A stretch of 64,000 bases of DNA from Rothia nasisuis (GCF_928381405.1 NZ_CAKMSB010000001.1:1-64000), one strand, 5' to 3'; counted from the first letter of the stretch, positions 25,898-40,460 are shown. Made by a program: numbers and translations. The notes: generated by a model not told the origin, from the letters alone.

Positions 25898-26877
25898 TAA
25901 AGAAACTTAAAGATACCACCGTTGGCGAAGTCGCCAAGGAACTGTCTCGCCTGCGCAACGAAGAAGGTGCGACCACGTCCTCACGAGTACTGACCCTGGT
26001 GATTCTAGCAGAGAAGGGCCATTCAAAGACCGCGGTTGAAGCTGCTCTCAAGGCCTCCTACGAGCACCCCTCCCGCATCATCGTTCATATTGACTACGGT
26101 CGGGATGCCGGTGATCGGTTGGACGCTCACATCTACGTGGGTGGCGACGCAGGTGCCTCAGAACTCATCATTCTGCGCGGTTACGGTTCCGCTGCGATTG
26201 CTACCGAATCCCTCATTTCTGGCCTGTTGCTACCGGACTCCCCCATTGTGGCCTGGTGGCCTCATTCGGTTCCCGAGAACCCTGCTGAACACTCAATCGG
26301 TAAGATTGCCCAGCGCCGCATCACCGACTCAGCTCGCGCCTACGATCCGCTCGGGGTCTTAGAGAAACTAGCTACCAGCTACCGTGACGGTGACACCGAC
26401 CTGGCCTGGATTCGGCTGACGCTTTGGCGTATTCAGCTCGCGGCCGTCTTTGACCAGATTGAGCCGGCACCGGTTACCAAGGTAGTTGTCTCCGGTTCAT
26501 CTATGAGCCCATCGGTGGTCCTCCTTGGTGCCTGGCTGGGCGACCGGCTGGGAGCAGAGGTGCACCTTCGCACCACTCGCGTGCAGCGTGGCCTTTACCG
26601 TGTTGAGCTCGTCCGGGAAGATGGTTCAATCGTCATCCACCGCCCCGGCCGCTCAATCGCCACGGTCTCTTCCCCTGGCGTTCCCGATCAGCAGCTTTCT
26701 CTACCTGCACGGTCGCTGGCAGACTGCCTGGCCGAAGAGCTGCGCCGCCTTGACCCTGATGAGGTCTACGGCGAAGTGCTACAGTCTGTGGTCACCAGCG
26801 GCAACATCGTCGTTGACATTAATTCAGACGATACCGCCAATGAAAAAGCCGACTACACGGAGGTCTACGATGCCTAA
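25894..26877 (+). CDS. opcA: Glucose-6-phosphate dehydrogenase assembly protein OpcA
   Basis: OpcA is an allosteric or assembly partner of Zwf, restricted largely to Actinobacteria and Cyanobacteria. The start ATG 25894 overlaps the zwf stop (ATGA). The 327-residue protein has the conserved IAQRRITDS element (about 148-156), LLLPDSPIVAWWPH (about 109-122) and the C-terminal region SVVTSGN. It is cytoplasmic, with no catalytic motif of its own. Its end overlaps pgl by eight bases. The family is confidently recognised from sequence and from its fixed place between zwf and pgl. Confidence 0.95.
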   Translation: MIKKLKDTTVGEVAKELSRLRNEEGATTSSRVLTLVILAEKGHSKTAVEAALKASYEHPSRIIVHIDYGRDAGDRLDAHIYVGGDAGASELIILRGYGSAAIATESLISGLLLPDSPIVAWWPHSVPENPAEHSIGKIAQRRITDSARAYDPLGVLEKLATSYRDGDTDLAWIRLTLWRIQLAAVFDQIEPAPVTKVVVSGSSMSPSVVLLGAWLGDRLGAEVHLRTTRVQRGLYRVELVREDGSIVIHRPGRSIATVSSPGVPDQQLSLPARSLADCLAEELRRLDPDEVYGEVLQSVVTSGNIVVDINSDDTANEKADYTEVYDA

Positions 26878-27634
26878 ACCCGTCCTTGTGCCCCATCACG
26901 ATAAGGCCCAGCTGCGGCTGGCCGGTGCAACCCGTATCATCAATGTGGCTGCCACCGCTGTTGCTGCCCGGGGTATCGCCCATATTTCTCTGACCGGCGG
27001 CACTATGGGTATTGCTGTACTCGCCGGTATTGCTGAGCACCCCCTGGCTGAAACCGTGGATTGGTCTAGGGTTCACTTCTGGTGGTCTGATGAACGCTTT
27101 GTGGCAGCTGGCCACGCTGACCGGAATGAGCAGCAGGCACGGGATGCCTGGCTCACCTCCCTGAGATTACCCGAGGGTAACCTGCATGTGATGGGCGCTA
27201 CGGACGTCTTTGATACGGCTGAGGCAGCTGCAGCGGCCTACAGCCAGGAGCTGGCCCGCTTCGCGCCAGCCGGTGAGCTCAGCCCGCTCTTTACCCTAAC
27301 CCTGCTGGGTATGGGCCCAGATGGCCATATTGCTTCGCTCTTCCCAGCTCGCGATGAGATTCTACACGCCGAAGGGGTTGCTCTTGCGATTCATGATTCG
27401 CCCAAGCCCCCGCCCACCCGTGTGACCCTGACCCTGCCCGTGATTAATTTTTCGGAGCGTATCTGGTTCCTGGTTGCTGGCTCGGATAAGGCCGAGGCAA
27501 CCTCTCGGCTACGGGCAGCGGCCGCTCTACCCGAAAGCGAGCTGACCGCGCAGATTCTGACCGAGACTCCGGCGGCCGGTGCACGAGGGCTACTCGAAAC
27601 CCTGGTACTCGTCACCGACGATGCACTGGGCTAA
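26870..27634 (+). CDS. pgl: 6-phosphogluconolactonase
   Basis: Pgl hydrolyses 6-phosphogluconolactone, the Zwf product. It is a 254-residue protein of the DevB/SOL family with LTGGTMGIAVL (about 42-52), WSRVHFWWSDERFVAAGHADRN (about 64-85, the conserved D-E-R-x-V motif) and TLLGMGPDGHIASLFP (about 143-158). ACGGAGG lies six bases before ATG 26870. The longer open frame, starting at 26525, is out of register with opcA and is not real upstream. It ends the pentose phosphate run, with a strong terminator 37 bases downstream. Confidence 0.95.
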   Translation: MPKPVLVPHHDKAQLRLAGATRIINVAATAVAARGIAHISLTGGTMGIAVLAGIAEHPLAETVDWSRVHFWWSDERFVAAGHADRNEQQARDAWLTSLRLPEGNLHVMGATDVFDTAEAAAAAYSQELARFAPAGELSPLFTLTLLGMGPDGHIASLFPARDEILHAEGVALAIHDSPKPPPTRVTLTLPVINFSERIWFLVAGSDKAEATSRLRAAAALPESELTAQILTETPAAGARGLLETLVLVTDDALG

Positions 27635-27670
27635 CATCCAACTGCCTCCCGCGAACTATCGCTGAACACT

Positions 27671-27706
27671 AAAATCCCGCCTCATCATGGTGATGGGCGG
27701 GATTTT
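27671..27706. terminator. Two-way intrinsic terminator pgl/secG
   Basis: AAAATCCCGCC (27671-27681) pairs perfectly with GGCGGGATTTT (27696-27706), and an inner CATCA/TGATG stem fills the loop. A/T tracts on both sides suit both converging genes. Confidence 0.9.
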
Positions 27707-27735
27707 TGGGTTTCCTATCGCTCTAGGTGAGCTGA

Positions 27736-27993
27736 TTAGATGACTGCTACCTCAGAGAAGCGCATCACCAGTGCATAGCCGATAATGGCAAAGACCCACA
27801 GCAAAATCACCGTTACGGTCAAACGAATCAGGTTTTTAGAGGCCATACCCGATGAGCTCAGTGAGGTGGTCATGCCACCACCGAACATATCTGAAAGGCC
27901 GCCGCCCTTACCGCGGTTCAGTAGAACCAGCAGAATAGCAAGAACGCTAGTAATGGCGATGACGACCATCAGGATTATCTTGAGGGTTTCCAC
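27736..27993 (-). CDS. secG: Preprotein translocase subunit SecG
   Basis: SecG is a small subunit of the SecYEG channel that aids protein export. The 85-residue protein has two transmembrane segments (about 4-25 and 56-80). Between them is the characteristic cytoplasmic loop NRGKGGGLSDMFGGGMTTSL. It lies downstream of tpiA on the same strand, the usual linkage in Actinobacteria, with a 99-base gap. The assignment is secure for a protein this short because the loop motif is nearly invariant. Confidence 0.95.
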   Translation of the reverse strand: METLKIILMVVIAITSVLAILLVLLNRGKGGGLSDMFGGGMTTSLSSSGMASKNLIRLTVTVILLWVFAIIGYALVMRFSEVAVI

Positions 27994-28092
27994 GCAAAAC
28001 CTTTCAACGGGGGTTGGTATGGTGCTCCGGGCACGCTACCTATCAACTATACGCGCAACTCAGCCGGTAAGCACAATGGGCTGGCCCACAGG

Positions 28093-28869
28093 TTAGGCAT
28101 CGAAGCGTGCAATGTTCGCGAATTCAGCAGCATCAAGTGAGGCGCCACCCACGAGCACGCCGTCAACGTCTGCTTCTGCCATGATTTCAGGGGCAGATGC
28201 TGCCTTGACGGAGCCTCCGTAAAGTACGCGTACCTTATCTGCTACCTCTGCGGAGTAGAGTTTGGTCAGTTCCTCGCGAATGGCCTTGCTCATCTCCTGG
28301 GCATCAGCGGCAGTTGCGACCTTACCGGTGCCGATAGCCCAGACGGGTTCGTAGGCAACGACCAGGGATTCGGCCTGCTCGGCGCTGAGGCCCTCGATGG
28401 AGCCGCGCAGCTGTTCCAGGGTGAAGTCAACGTGCTGGCCTGCTTCACGCTTGTCGAGGCCCTCACCCACGCAGAGTACGGGGGTCAGTTCGTTACGGTA
28501 GGCAGCCTGTACCTTAGCGGCGCAAACCGCGTCAGTTTCACCGTGGATGGTGCGGCGCTCTGAGTGACCAACCAGAACGTAGGTAGCGCCTAGCTTCTTG
28601 AGGAAGGCACCGGAGATGTCGCCGGTGTAGGCACCGGAATCCTGGTCAGAAAGATCCTGGCCGCCGTAAACAATGTTGAGCTTATCGCCGTCGACCAGGG
28701 TCTGCACGGAGCGGATGTCGGTGAAGGGCGGAAAGACTGCCACTTCGGCTTTGTCGTAGTCGAAGTTGGTGTCGTCCAAGGTCCAGGCTAGCTTTTGGAG
28801 CAGGGTCACGCCTTCGGTGTGATCCATATTCATCTTCCAGTTGCCTGCGATGAGGGGCTTGCGAGTCAT
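28093..28869 (-). CDS. tpiA: Triose-phosphate isomerase
   Basis: TpiA interconverts dihydroxyacetone phosphate and glyceraldehyde 3-phosphate. From ATG 28869 (AAAGGA upstream) the protein has 258 residues. The start [17 protein letters not shown], the catalytic His in [10 protein letters not shown], the catalytic Glu in [14 protein letters not shown], and the phosphate-binding [10 protein letters not shown] are all present. The frame runs open to 29124 across the pgk end, but that part is not coding. It is third in the gap-pgk-tpiA-secG series, all on the minus strand. Confidence 0.97.
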   Translation of the reverse strand: MTRKPLIAGNWKMNMDHTEGVTLLQKLAWTLDDTNFDYDKAEVAVFPPFTDIRSVQTLVDGDKLNIVYGGQDLSDQDSGAYTGDISGAFLKKLGATYVLVGHSERRTIHGETDAVCAAKVQAAYRNELTPVLCVGEGLDKREAGQHVDFTLEQLRGSIEGLSAEQAESLVVAYEPVWAIGTGKVATAADAQEMSKAIREELTKLYSAEVADKVRVLYGGSVKAASAPEIMAEADVDGVLVGGASLDAAEFANIARFDA

Positions 28870-28966
28870 GGGCTCGTTCCTTTCGCTGAAGTTGAGGGCA
28901 GGCAGGACGCTGTGACTCGGCGTCCTGCCCATTGGTGGCACCTGCGCGGCGCCGTTGAATCTGTGT

Positions 28967-30190
28967 TTAGGCTCCGAGTGCTTCGAGGCCGGGCAGGGTC
29001 TTGCCCTCCATGTATTCGAGAGAGGCACCGCCGCCGGTGGAGATGTGGCCGAATTGGTCATCGGAGAAGCCCAGGTTGCGCACGGCACTGGCTGAATCGC
29101 CACCACCGATAATAGAGAAAGCATCCGACTCCACGAGAGCTTCTGCTACTGCCTTGGTACCTCCTGCGAAAGCTTCGATTTCAAAGACACCAACAGGGCC
29201 GTTCCAGAAGACCAGCTTGGCCTCCTTAATTTTCTGAGCAAAAAGTTGGCAGGTAGCTGGGCCGATGTCGAGGCCCTCCCCCTTGGCGCCCAGCCTACCG
29301 CCGGCCAGATCCTCGACGGGGCGAATCTCGGTGTTAGCGTCGTTAGAGAAATCATCAGCCCAGATAATGTCTGAGGCGATGATGAGTTCGGTGCCTTTCT
29401 TGGGAGCTTCTTCCATGTAGCGCTTGCAGTTCTCAACCTGATCTTCTTCAAGCAGAGACTGGCCAACCTCGTACCCAAGGGCTTTGGCGAAGGTGTAACC
29501 CATACCGCCACCAATGAGCAGGGCATCTGCCTTGCCGATAAGGTTATCGATAACCGCCAGCTTGTCTGAAACCTTAGCACCGCCCATGACAACAACAAAG
29601 GGGCGGTCGGGGTTCTTGATGACCTTCTGCAGAACATCAACTTCAGTCTTAACCAGGTCGCCCAGGTAGGCGGGCAATTCCTTGGCGATGTCATAGACCG
29701 AGGCGTGCTTGCGGTGAACGGCACCGAATGCGTCATTGACGTAGGCACCGTTCTCGCCGGTCAGGGCTGCTAGCTCTGCTGCAAATTCGGCACGCTCGGC
29801 GTCGTCCTTGGAGGTTTCGCGGGCGTCGTAGCGTACGTTTTCAACGACCAGCAGTTCGCCGTCTTTCAGGGCCTCTGCCTTAGCCTTAGCGTCGTCGCCA
29901 ACCAGGTCGGTTGCGATGACAACGGGGAAGTCTGCCAGTTCAGCCAGGCGCTCAGCGGCGGGTTTAATGGAGTATTGGGGGTCAACCTGCCCCTTGGGGC
30001 GGCCCAGGTGGGCGGTGACGATGACGCGGGCACCTGCCTCGGTCAGCTTCTTGAGCACGGGCAGGGAGGCACGGACGCGGCCGTCATCGGTGACGACGCC
30101 GTCCTTGAGAGGTACGTTCAGGTCTGAGCGGACGAGGACGCGGCGGCCTGCTACGCCACCGTCGATGAGCTCTGCGAGAGTCTTAGCCAT
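28967..30190 (-). CDS. pgk: Phosphoglycerate kinase
   Basis: Pgk transfers phosphate from 1,3-bisphosphoglycerate to ADP. From ATG 30190 (GGAGAGAAG upstream) the protein has 407 residues. Conserved segments are [24 protein letters not shown], the nucleotide-binding hinge [18 protein letters not shown], and the C-terminal [12 protein letters not shown] with [15 protein letters not shown]. The upstream part of the open frame (to 30235) is not needed. It sits between gap and tpiA with normal spacing. Confidence 0.97.
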   Translation of the reverse strand: MAKTLAELIDGGVAGRRVLVRSDLNVPLKDGVVTDDGRVRASLPVLKKLTEAGARVIVTAHLGRPKGQVDPQYSIKPAAERLAELADFPVVIATDLVGDDAKAKAEALKDGELLVVENVRYDARETSKDDAERAEFAAELAALTGENGAYVNDAFGAVHRKHASVYDIAKELPAYLGDLVKTEVDVLQKVIKNPDRPFVVVMGGAKVSDKLAVIDNLIGKADALLIGGGMGYTFAKALGYEVGQSLLEEDQVENCKRYMEEAPKKGTELIIASDIIWADDFSNDANTEIRPVEDLAGGRLGAKGEGLDIGPATCQLFAQKIKEAKLVFWNGPVGVFEIEAFAGGTKAVAEALVESDAFSIIGGGDSASAVRNLGFSDDQFGHISTGGGASLEYMEGKTLPGLEALGA

Positions 30191-30332
30191 GGGAGTCTTC
30201 TCTCCATTGTTTGTCAGGGTGGATGGGGTGGGCACCTGATGAGTGCTGGGTATAGGTAAGGGTTAGCGAATCGCGCGTGAATCCGCTAACCCTATCCTAT
30301 TGCTGTCTCATGAAAGACCGGTGGATGTCAGC

Positions 30333-31654
<1,322 letters not shown>

Positions 31655-32632
31655 TCAGTTAAGACCAGCAGAGCTGATACCGGCGTCAGTTCCGGGGATA
31701 CCGCGCTCAGCTGCGCGCTTATCAGCCATGGCAATAAGGCGACGAATACGGCCAGCAATGGCATCCTTGGTCATAGGCGGCTCAGCCAGTCGGCCCAGCT
31801 CATCTAGCGAAGCCTGCTTGTGAGCCACGCGCAGTTCACCAGCGTAACGTAAATGTTCAGGGACCTTGTCGCCGAGAATTTCCAGCGCCCGCTCCACGCG
31901 GGCACCGGCAGCGACCGCCGCCTGGGCAGATCGACGCAGATTAGCGTCGTCAAAATTGGCCATACGATTGGCAGTGGCACGCACCTCTTTACGGGCCCGG
32001 CTCTCGCGCCAGTGGCCCAGGGCCTCCACAGCTCCCATGCGTTCCAGAAGCAGTGAGATAGTTTCACCGTCGCGCACAACCACACGATCCACTCCACGTA
32101 CCTCGCGAGCTTTAGCGATAATGTCTAAACGGCGGGCCGCACCGACTAAAGCCAGCGCGGCTTCGGGTCCGGGGCACGTAAACTCGAGGGCGGACGAACG
32201 GCCTGGCTCAGTTAAAGACCCGTGCGCCAAAAAAGCGCCGCGCATGACCGCTTCAGCATCAGCCAAAGAACCATTCACGACCGCCGGGGGCAGACCGCGC
32301 ACGGGGCGGCCACGCCCGTCCAACAAGCCGGTCTGACGAGCTAGCGCCTCACCCCCCTGGTCGATACGCACCACAAAACGCCCACCGCGCCGTAGCCCAC
32401 CACCCGATATAGAGGTAATCGAAGCCTCATGACCGTACATCTCTGCAATGTTAAAGCGTAAACGCTCTGCTGTGGATTCGAGGTCAACCTCGGCCTCCAC
32501 CACGATACGGCCCTGCACCAGGTGCAGGCCGTTGGTGAAACGCAGAATCGTAGCAACCTCAGCTTTGCGCACCGACGAACGGGTTGCCTCGAACTGAGCC
32601 AGTTCTTCTTTGACCGATGCCGTCAGGGCCAT
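31655..32632 (-). CDS. whiA: Sporulation-type regulator WhiA
   Basis: WhiA is a bipartite protein with a degenerate LAGLIDADG endonuclease-like domain followed by a helix-turn-helix domain. It controls division and, in Streptomyces, sporulation genes with WhiB. From ATG 32632 (GGAGGAAG seven bases upstream) it has 325 residues. The N-terminus starts [10 protein letters not shown], and the C-terminal HTH region contains [20 protein letters not shown]. In a non-sporing actinobacterium its role is probably division control. It is last in the uvrC-rapZ-yvcK-whiA block, the standard order across Gram-positives. Confidence 0.95.
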   Translation of the reverse strand: MALTASVKEELAQFEATRSSVRKAEVATILRFTNGLHLVQGRIVVEAEVDLESTAERLRFNIAEMYGHEASITSISGGGLRRGGRFVVRIDQGGEALARQTGLLDGRGRPVRGLPPAVVNGSLADAEAVMRGAFLAHGSLTEPGRSSALEFTCPGPEAALALVGAARRLDIIAKAREVRGVDRVVVRDGETISLLLERMGAVEALGHWRESRARKEVRATANRMANFDDANLRRSAQAAVAAGARVERALEILGDKVPEHLRYAGELRVAHKQASLDELGRLAEPPMTKDAIAGRIRRLIAMADKRAAERGIPGTDAGISSAGLN

Positions 32633-32695
32633 GCGGGTCTTCCTCCAAATATATGTGGTCACGTAGTGCGTGATGTGGCCGGCGATACGGCCGGG

Positions 32696-33721
32696 CTATC
32701 CCTTGAAAACCTGCTTGTAAGCGGCAGCCAGTTTGAGCGGGTCATGTACGCCGGGTTGGTCGCTTTCTGCAACGCTAGCCCAGAGCACGGTGGCACCGAG
32801 CTGCGCAGCTACGTCTTCAAAGGTGCCTCGCTCCCCCACCGCGGTGGGGTCAGCAATGACTGTATTAACCCTAATTTCTGGAACGTAATCACGCAAAACG
32901 AGCAGGTGGTCTGCAGCACTCATGCCCCGAGTTTCATTGCCATCAAGCTCTAGATTCATGACCAGGCAGGTTTGAGCGGTGGTAGCCAACACGGCATCTC
33001 TCAAACCGGGTAGCAGAAGATGCGGGAGCAGGGAGGTGAAGAAGGAGCCTGGGCCTAGCACCACCCAGTCCGCCTCATGAACTGCGCGTACGGCGTCCGG
33101 GCAAGCCACCACGTCTTCTGGGAGCAGTCGCACCTTGTCAACCCGCCCTGCCTGAGCTAGGCGGGCCTGGCCCTGCACGGTATCACGAAAGGTAACACCG
33201 TGTTCATTCTTGCTTACAATATCGCCCTCAATGATGAGGGGGTCAGTTGCCATGGGGAGCACACGGCCGCGGGCATTGAGTAGGGCCCCGGCCCAGTCGA
33301 GCCCCGCGATGGGGTCTTGGAGCAGCTCCCAAAGGGTCACAATCAACAGGTTGCCCAGAGCGTGGTTTTCTAGAGCGGTGGGGCGATCTGCGCTGCTTGA
33401 GGTGAAGCGGTGCTGCATGACATCGCGCCAGGTACGGCCCCAGTCGGTATCGTCGCACAAGGCCGAAAGAGCCATGCGCAGGTCACCGGGTGGCAGTACG
33501 TCTAGTTCTTCGCGGAGCTTACCCGAGGAACCGCCGTCGTCTGCCACGGTCACAACTGCGGTGAGGGCGGTAGTGATGAGCTTGAGCGCCGAAAGCGACC
33601 CATAGAGCCCGTGACCGCCACCCAGGGCGGTCACACGAACAGGCCGTCTCTCGTGGCCCTGCGCCACAAGAGGTAGCAGGCCGGTTTCTGGAAAGCGGCT
33701 CATACGCGAAGTCTCACTCAT
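32696..33721 (-). CDS. YvcK/CofD-like gluconeogenesis factor
   Basis: YvcK-family proteins bind UDP-sugars and affect cell-wall precursor balance and growth on gluconeogenic carbon. The 341-residue protein shows the CofD-like fold with VTALGGGHGLYGSLSALK (about 30-47), a VVTVADDGGSSGKLREELD motif (about 55-73) and VVLGPGSFFTSLLPHLLLP. It is cytoplasmic. Its ATG overlaps the rapZ stop by one base (TAATG), so translation should be coupled. It precedes whiA by 63 bases, matching the conserved cluster. Confidence 0.93.
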   Translation of the reverse strand: MSETSRMSRFPETGLLPLVAQGHERRPVRVTALGGGHGLYGSLSALKLITTALTAVVTVADDGGSSGKLREELDVLPPGDLRMALSALCDDTDWGRTWRDVMQHRFTSSSADRPTALENHALGNLLIVTLWELLQDPIAGLDWAGALLNARGRVLPMATDPLIIEGDIVSKNEHGVTFRDTVQGQARLAQAGRVDKVRLLPEDVVACPDAVRAVHEADWVVLGPGSFFTSLLPHLLLPGLRDAVLATTAQTCLVMNLELDGNETRGMSAADHLLVLRDYVPEIRVNTVIADPTAVGERGTFEDVAAQLGATVLWASVAESDQPGVHDPLKLAAAYKQVFKG

Positions 33722-34611
33722 TATTCACGCCCCATGTCACGGTGATGAACCGAGATGGTGACGTCCTCAAGTTCTGCTAGCCGTTGGGCAATTTCTTCAG
33801 TCACAGCAACCGAGCGATGTTTACCACCGGTACAACCAATAGCGAAGGTTGCATACAGCTTACCCTCACGACGGTAGCCCTCAATGACAGGTTTGAGAGC
33901 CTCAATAAAATTGGCGATAAACAGCTCTGTTCCCTGCTGCGCGAAGACGAAGTCTCGCACACCGGCGTCCTGCCCAGTTAGAGGGCGAAGCTCAGGAACC
34001 CAGTGAGGGTTAGGGATAAAACGCATATCAGCCATGAAATGCGCGTCGGAGGGAGTGCCGTACTTGAAGCCAAAACTCATGAGAGTGATATTGACAACTC
34101 GCTCCCTGCCCGGGGCGTAGGTTTCACGCACCTTCTTGGCCAGCTGATGAACGTTCATACCGGTGGTATCGATGATGTGGTCAGCGGTATCGCGTAGCTC
34201 AGCAAAAATTCGGCGTTCCTGGGCAATGGCCTCGGCAACCTGACCCCCCTGTTGCAGAGGGTGTGGGCGCCGCTGAGCCTCATACCGGGCGATGATGTCC
34301 CTATCAGAGGCATCCATAAAAAGAATGGAGAAGTCAACATCAGATGCTCGAAGCTCATTAATGGCTTCGGGCAGATTCTGCAGCTGGCGGCGGGCCCTAA
34401 TGTCAATACCCACAGCAACCTTAGGGAGGGTTGCAGGTGACTCTTTGACTAGTTGGGCCAGAGCACCGAACATCTGCGGCGGAATATTATCGACCACGTA
34501 CCAGCCCTCATCTTCGAGGGTATTAGCAGCAGTGGAACGCCCGGCACCTGAGATGCCGGTAATTACCAGAATTTGGGGTCGGGCGGCCTGTTCAACGGTG
34601 TGAGGTGACAT
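33721..34611 (-). CDS. rapZ: RNase adapter RapZ-family nucleotide-binding protein
   Basis: RapZ-family proteins bind nucleotides and, in enterobacteria, guide RNase E to small RNAs; in Gram-positives they (YvcJ) are less well defined. The 296-residue protein has Walker A GISGAGRST (about 19-27) and DNIPPQMFGAL. The C-terminal domain contains MSFGFKYGTPSDAHFMADMR, TFAIGCTGGKHRSVAVTEEI and the final histidine-rich SVHHRDM. It is the second gene after uvrC on the minus strand, with 45 bases between. Function in RNA turnover here is inferred, not shown. Confidence 0.92.
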   Translation of the reverse strand: MSPHTVEQAARPQILVITGISGAGRSTAANTLEDEGWYVVDNIPPQMFGALAQLVKESPATLPKVAVGIDIRARRQLQNLPEAINELRASDVDFSILFMDASDRDIIARYEAQRRPHPLQQGGQVAEAIAQERRIFAELRDTADHIIDTTGMNVHQLAKKVRETYAPGRERVVNITLMSFGFKYGTPSDAHFMADMRFIPNPHWVPELRPLTGQDAGVRDFVFAQQGTELFIANFIEALKPVIEGYRREGKLYATFAIGCTGGKHRSVAVTEEIAQRLAELEDVTISVHHRDMGRE

Positions 34612-34656
34612 GGGTGGGGGCTCTCACTTCTGATAGGTCTACGTGTTACCTCTAGC

Positions 34657-36693
34657 TTAGTCCACCCCGGCGGAGTCAGCACTGGCTTTTGTGTGGCTGG
34701 ACTCATTTGCTTTTTCTCGCGGCGCAGCCACCGGAGTGGAACCTGCGGCAAAGTGCTCTTGAATTTTCATGGCCATGGCCAGGCCAATGCCGGGAACCTC
34801 AAGTAACTCTTCTTGGCTGGCCTCGGTCAGGCGCTTAAGAGAACCGAAATGCTTGATCAGCGCCTCACGTTTGGCTGGCCCTAGCCCGGGCACGGAATCG
34901 AGAGCTGACTTGACCATCTCCTTGCCCCGCTTTGAACGGTGAAAGGTGATAGCAAAACGGTGGGCTTCGTCTCGAATACGCTGAATCAGATAGAGCGCAT
35001 TTGAGGTACGGGGCAAAATCAGAGGGAAGTCCTCTCCCGGTAGCCACACCTCTTCGAGTCGTTTAGCGATACCAACCACATAAATATCGGTAATTCCTAA
35101 ATCCTCCAGGGCGCGGCTAGCGGCGCTCACCTGGGGCTGGCCACCGTCAACCACCACCAGGTTGGGTGGGTAGGCAAATTTAGCGGGCACCTTAGCTTCT
35201 ACCTCTTGAGCCGGGATTTGCCCGGACGCTAGGGGCTGCGCCCCGGGGGCCTCGTCAGTGAGGTAGCGGCGGAAGCGCCGGTAGATGACGTCGTACATGC
35301 TGGCAGTGTCATCGCGGGCAGCATCACCCGTAATGGAGAACTTGCGGTAGTCACTCTTCTTGGGCAGGCCGTCCTCAAAAACCACCATGGAGGCCACCAC
35401 ATTGGTTCCCTGCACATGCGAGATGTCGTAGCATTCGATGCGCATAAGAGGCTCAGGAAGTTCAAGAGTTTCTTGTAGCTCTACCAGGGAGGCAGAGCGA
35501 GTGGTGAGGTCACCCGCCCGGCGAGTTTTATGGAGGGCCAGGGCTTGTTTGGCATTTTCTGCTACGGTGGCCATCAGCTCAACCCTATCCCCGCGCTGAG
35601 GCACCGAGATGGTGACCTTGGCTCCGCGCACGCCGCTGAGCCACTCTTCAAGTTTCCGGTGATTCTCTGGGAGCACAGGGACGTTGATATGGCGGGGAAT
35701 CTCGTTGAGGTTGTGGTTGATTTCCTCTTCGGTGACACCCGCAGCGAGAGCTGCAACTGACTCACCGTAGACCTGCACCAGCAAGTGATCCATGAACGAC
35801 TCGGGGCTAGAATCTTCCACCTTTTCAACAATCCAGCCACGCTGGCCCCGGATACGCCCTCCGCGCACATAAAAAACCTGCACAGCAGCTTCAAGATCGT
35901 CTTCAACAAAGTTAAACATATCGGCGTTAACAGAATCAGGAAGAACCACGGTGTTGCGTTCAAAGGCCTTAGTCAGGGCTTCGATGTCATCGCGCAACCG
36001 AGCCGCCTTTTCAAAGTCAAAGCTGGCAGCGGCGTCCTGCATCTGCCGGGTAAGATCAGCGATAAATTTATCAGCCCCTCCTGCCATAAAGGAGCAGAGA
36101 TCTTCTGCCATTTTATGGTGCTCCTCGCGGCTGACGCGCTCCACGCACGGGGCTGAGCACTTGTCGATATAGCCCAGCAGGCAGGGCCGGTCAGAGGCCT
36201 GTGCCCGATTAAAAACGCCCGTGGAACAGGTACGTACCGGGAAGACCCGCAGCAGGGCATCCAAGGTTTCACGGATTGCCCAGGCCTGAGAATAGGGCCC
36301 AAAGTAGCGCACCCCTTTCTTCTTCTCACCGCGCATCACCTGGGCACGGGGGAAGCGGTCCTTGAGGGTCACAGCCAGGTAGGGGTAAGACTTATCATCG
36401 CGGAAGGCAATATTGAAACGCGGCTTGAACTCCTTAATCCAGGTGTACTCCAGCTGGAGTGATTCCAGCTCACTGCCGACCACCGTCCACTCCACCGACG
36501 CCGCCGTATGAACCATGGCATAGGTCTTGGGGCTGAGCGAATCCACTGTAGCGAAGTAGGAGTTCAGGCGGTTGCGTAGGTTCTTGGCTTTACCCACATA
36601 GATAATGCGCCCCACCTCGTCACGGAAACGATATACGCCCGGACTAGTAGGGATTTCACCGGATGTGGGGCGGTAAGAAGCGGGGTTAGCCAA
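34657..36693 (-). CDS. uvrC: Excinuclease ABC subunit C
   Basis: UvrC makes both incisions in nucleotide excision repair. The 678-residue protein has the N-terminal GIY-YIG nuclease (GVYRFRDEVGRIIYVGKAKN, about 19-38), a cysteine region (CLLGYIDKCSAPC), a UVR domain near 220 (FEKAARLRDDIEAL), an RNase H-like C-terminal nuclease (VVVDGGQPQVSAA, with the IECYDISHVQG motif before it) and a terminal helix-hairpin-helix (VPGLGPAKREALIKHFGS). A 35-residue charged tail follows. It begins the conserved uvrC-rapZ-yvcK-whiA cluster; uvrA lies 1 kb upstream on the same strand. Confidence 0.97.
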   Translation of the reverse strand: MANPASYRPTSGEIPTSPGVYRFRDEVGRIIYVGKAKNLRNRLNSYFATVDSLSPKTYAMVHTAASVEWTVVGSELESLQLEYTWIKEFKPRFNIAFRDDKSYPYLAVTLKDRFPRAQVMRGEKKKGVRYFGPYSQAWAIRETLDALLRVFPVRTCSTGVFNRAQASDRPCLLGYIDKCSAPCVERVSREEHHKMAEDLCSFMAGGADKFIADLTRQMQDAAASFDFEKAARLRDDIEALTKAFERNTVVLPDSVNADMFNFVEDDLEAAVQVFYVRGGRIRGQRGWIVEKVEDSSPESFMDHLLVQVYGESVAALAAGVTEEEINHNLNEIPRHINVPVLPENHRKLEEWLSGVRGAKVTISVPQRGDRVELMATVAENAKQALALHKTRRAGDLTTRSASLVELQETLELPEPLMRIECYDISHVQGTNVVASMVVFEDGLPKKSDYRKFSITGDAARDDTASMYDVIYRRFRRYLTDEAPGAQPLASGQIPAQEVEAKVPAKFAYPPNLVVVDGGQPQVSAASRALEDLGITDIYVVGIAKRLEEVWLPGEDFPLILPRTSNALYLIQRIRDEAHRFAITFHRSKRGKEMVKSALDSVPGLGPAKREALIKHFGSLKRLTEASQEELLEVPGIGLAMAMKIQEHFAAGSTPVAAPREKANESSHTKASADSAGVD

Positions 36694-36775
36694 GACTGGT
36701 CATCCTTTGTAGATAGAACTGAACACCAGGCCCAAAACCAAGCAAGCAGAAGGCACGGGGTGTCACGTCAAATTG

Positions 36776-37462
36776 CTACGCTCCCCCATCACGATCTGCC
36801 GACGGGGAGACGTTATATTCGTTTTTGCGGGGCTGGCCAGAGAGCTGGGCAATAGCATTCATAATCCGGTCAGTAGTTTCACGGCGCTGCTTACCGCTCA
36901 TCTTCTCTCCCAGCTTTTCAAAGGTCATGGGTTCACCCACGCGCACGGTGAAGCGGTGGGGGTAGACCATGTTCGAGCCGGGCTTTTGCAGCCTATCTGT
37001 GCCGATAAGTCCGACGGGAACCACCGTTGCACCGGTCATATGCGCTAGCCAGGCGACTCCAATTTTCCCCTTATACAGATGGCCATCACGGGAGCGCGTA
37101 CCCTCGGGGTAAATACCGAAAACCTGACCGGCATTAAGGTGTTTGAGAGCAACGTCAAGGGCCTTTATCGATTCTTTTTTATCGGTACGATTGACCGGAA
37201 TAATGTCGATAGCCTGAAAGAGAGCCCTCATCGCCCTGCCCTTAAAACCGGGTGAGTTCACGTACTCACTCTTAGCGAGGAAGGCAACCCGGCGGGGCAT
37301 GAGGGCTGAGATAATCACAGAGTCAAGGAAGGCCAGATGATTGGAGGCCACAATAACGGGACCTTCAGCGGGAAAGTTTTCAAGGCCGGTGACTCGTGCG
37401 CGAAAGACGGTCCGAAGCAGAGCTTCGACAGCTTTCTGGGTAGCCTTGTACTGCAGTGACAT
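36776..37462 (-). CDS. 1-acyl-sn-glycerol-3-phosphate acyltransferase (PlsC family)
   Basis: PlsC-type enzymes add the second acyl chain to lysophosphatidate in phospholipid synthesis. The 228-residue protein has the catalytic NHLAFLD (H-x4-D, about 42-48), the FLAKSEYVNSPGFKGR block and YPEGTRSRDG (about 120-129), all in the acyltransferase order. It is membrane-associated but has no clear transmembrane anchor. It lies between uvrA and uvrC, on the same strand as both. Lysophospholipid specificity is inferred; related lipid acyltransferases share these motifs. Confidence 0.88.
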   Translation of the reverse strand: MSLQYKATQKAVEALLRTVFRARVTGLENFPAEGPVIVASNHLAFLDSVIISALMPRRVAFLAKSEYVNSPGFKGRAMRALFQAIDIIPVNRTDKKESIKALDVALKHLNAGQVFGIYPEGTRSRDGHLYKGKIGVAWLAHMTGATVVPVGLIGTDRLQKPGSNMVYPHRFTVRVGEPMTFEKLGEKMSGKQRRETTDRIMNAIAQLSGQPRKNEYNVSPSADRDGGA

Positions 37463-37583
37463 GCTGACTCCTGACCGGGGTGGGACCCGAGAGTATGGGA
37501 TATGAGGTTATTGACCTACTTTTTACCTAAAAATCATACCCCCGGGTACGGGTTCCCTGTGGGTTTCGGCATGAGATGAGAGG

Positions 37584-40460
<2,877 letters not shown>

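Noticed and set aside
28870-29124. N-terminal extension of TpiA overlapping pgk
   Set aside because: The family N-terminus begins at 28869 with an AAAGGA site; the upstream frame is antisense-free chance reading of the pgk end.
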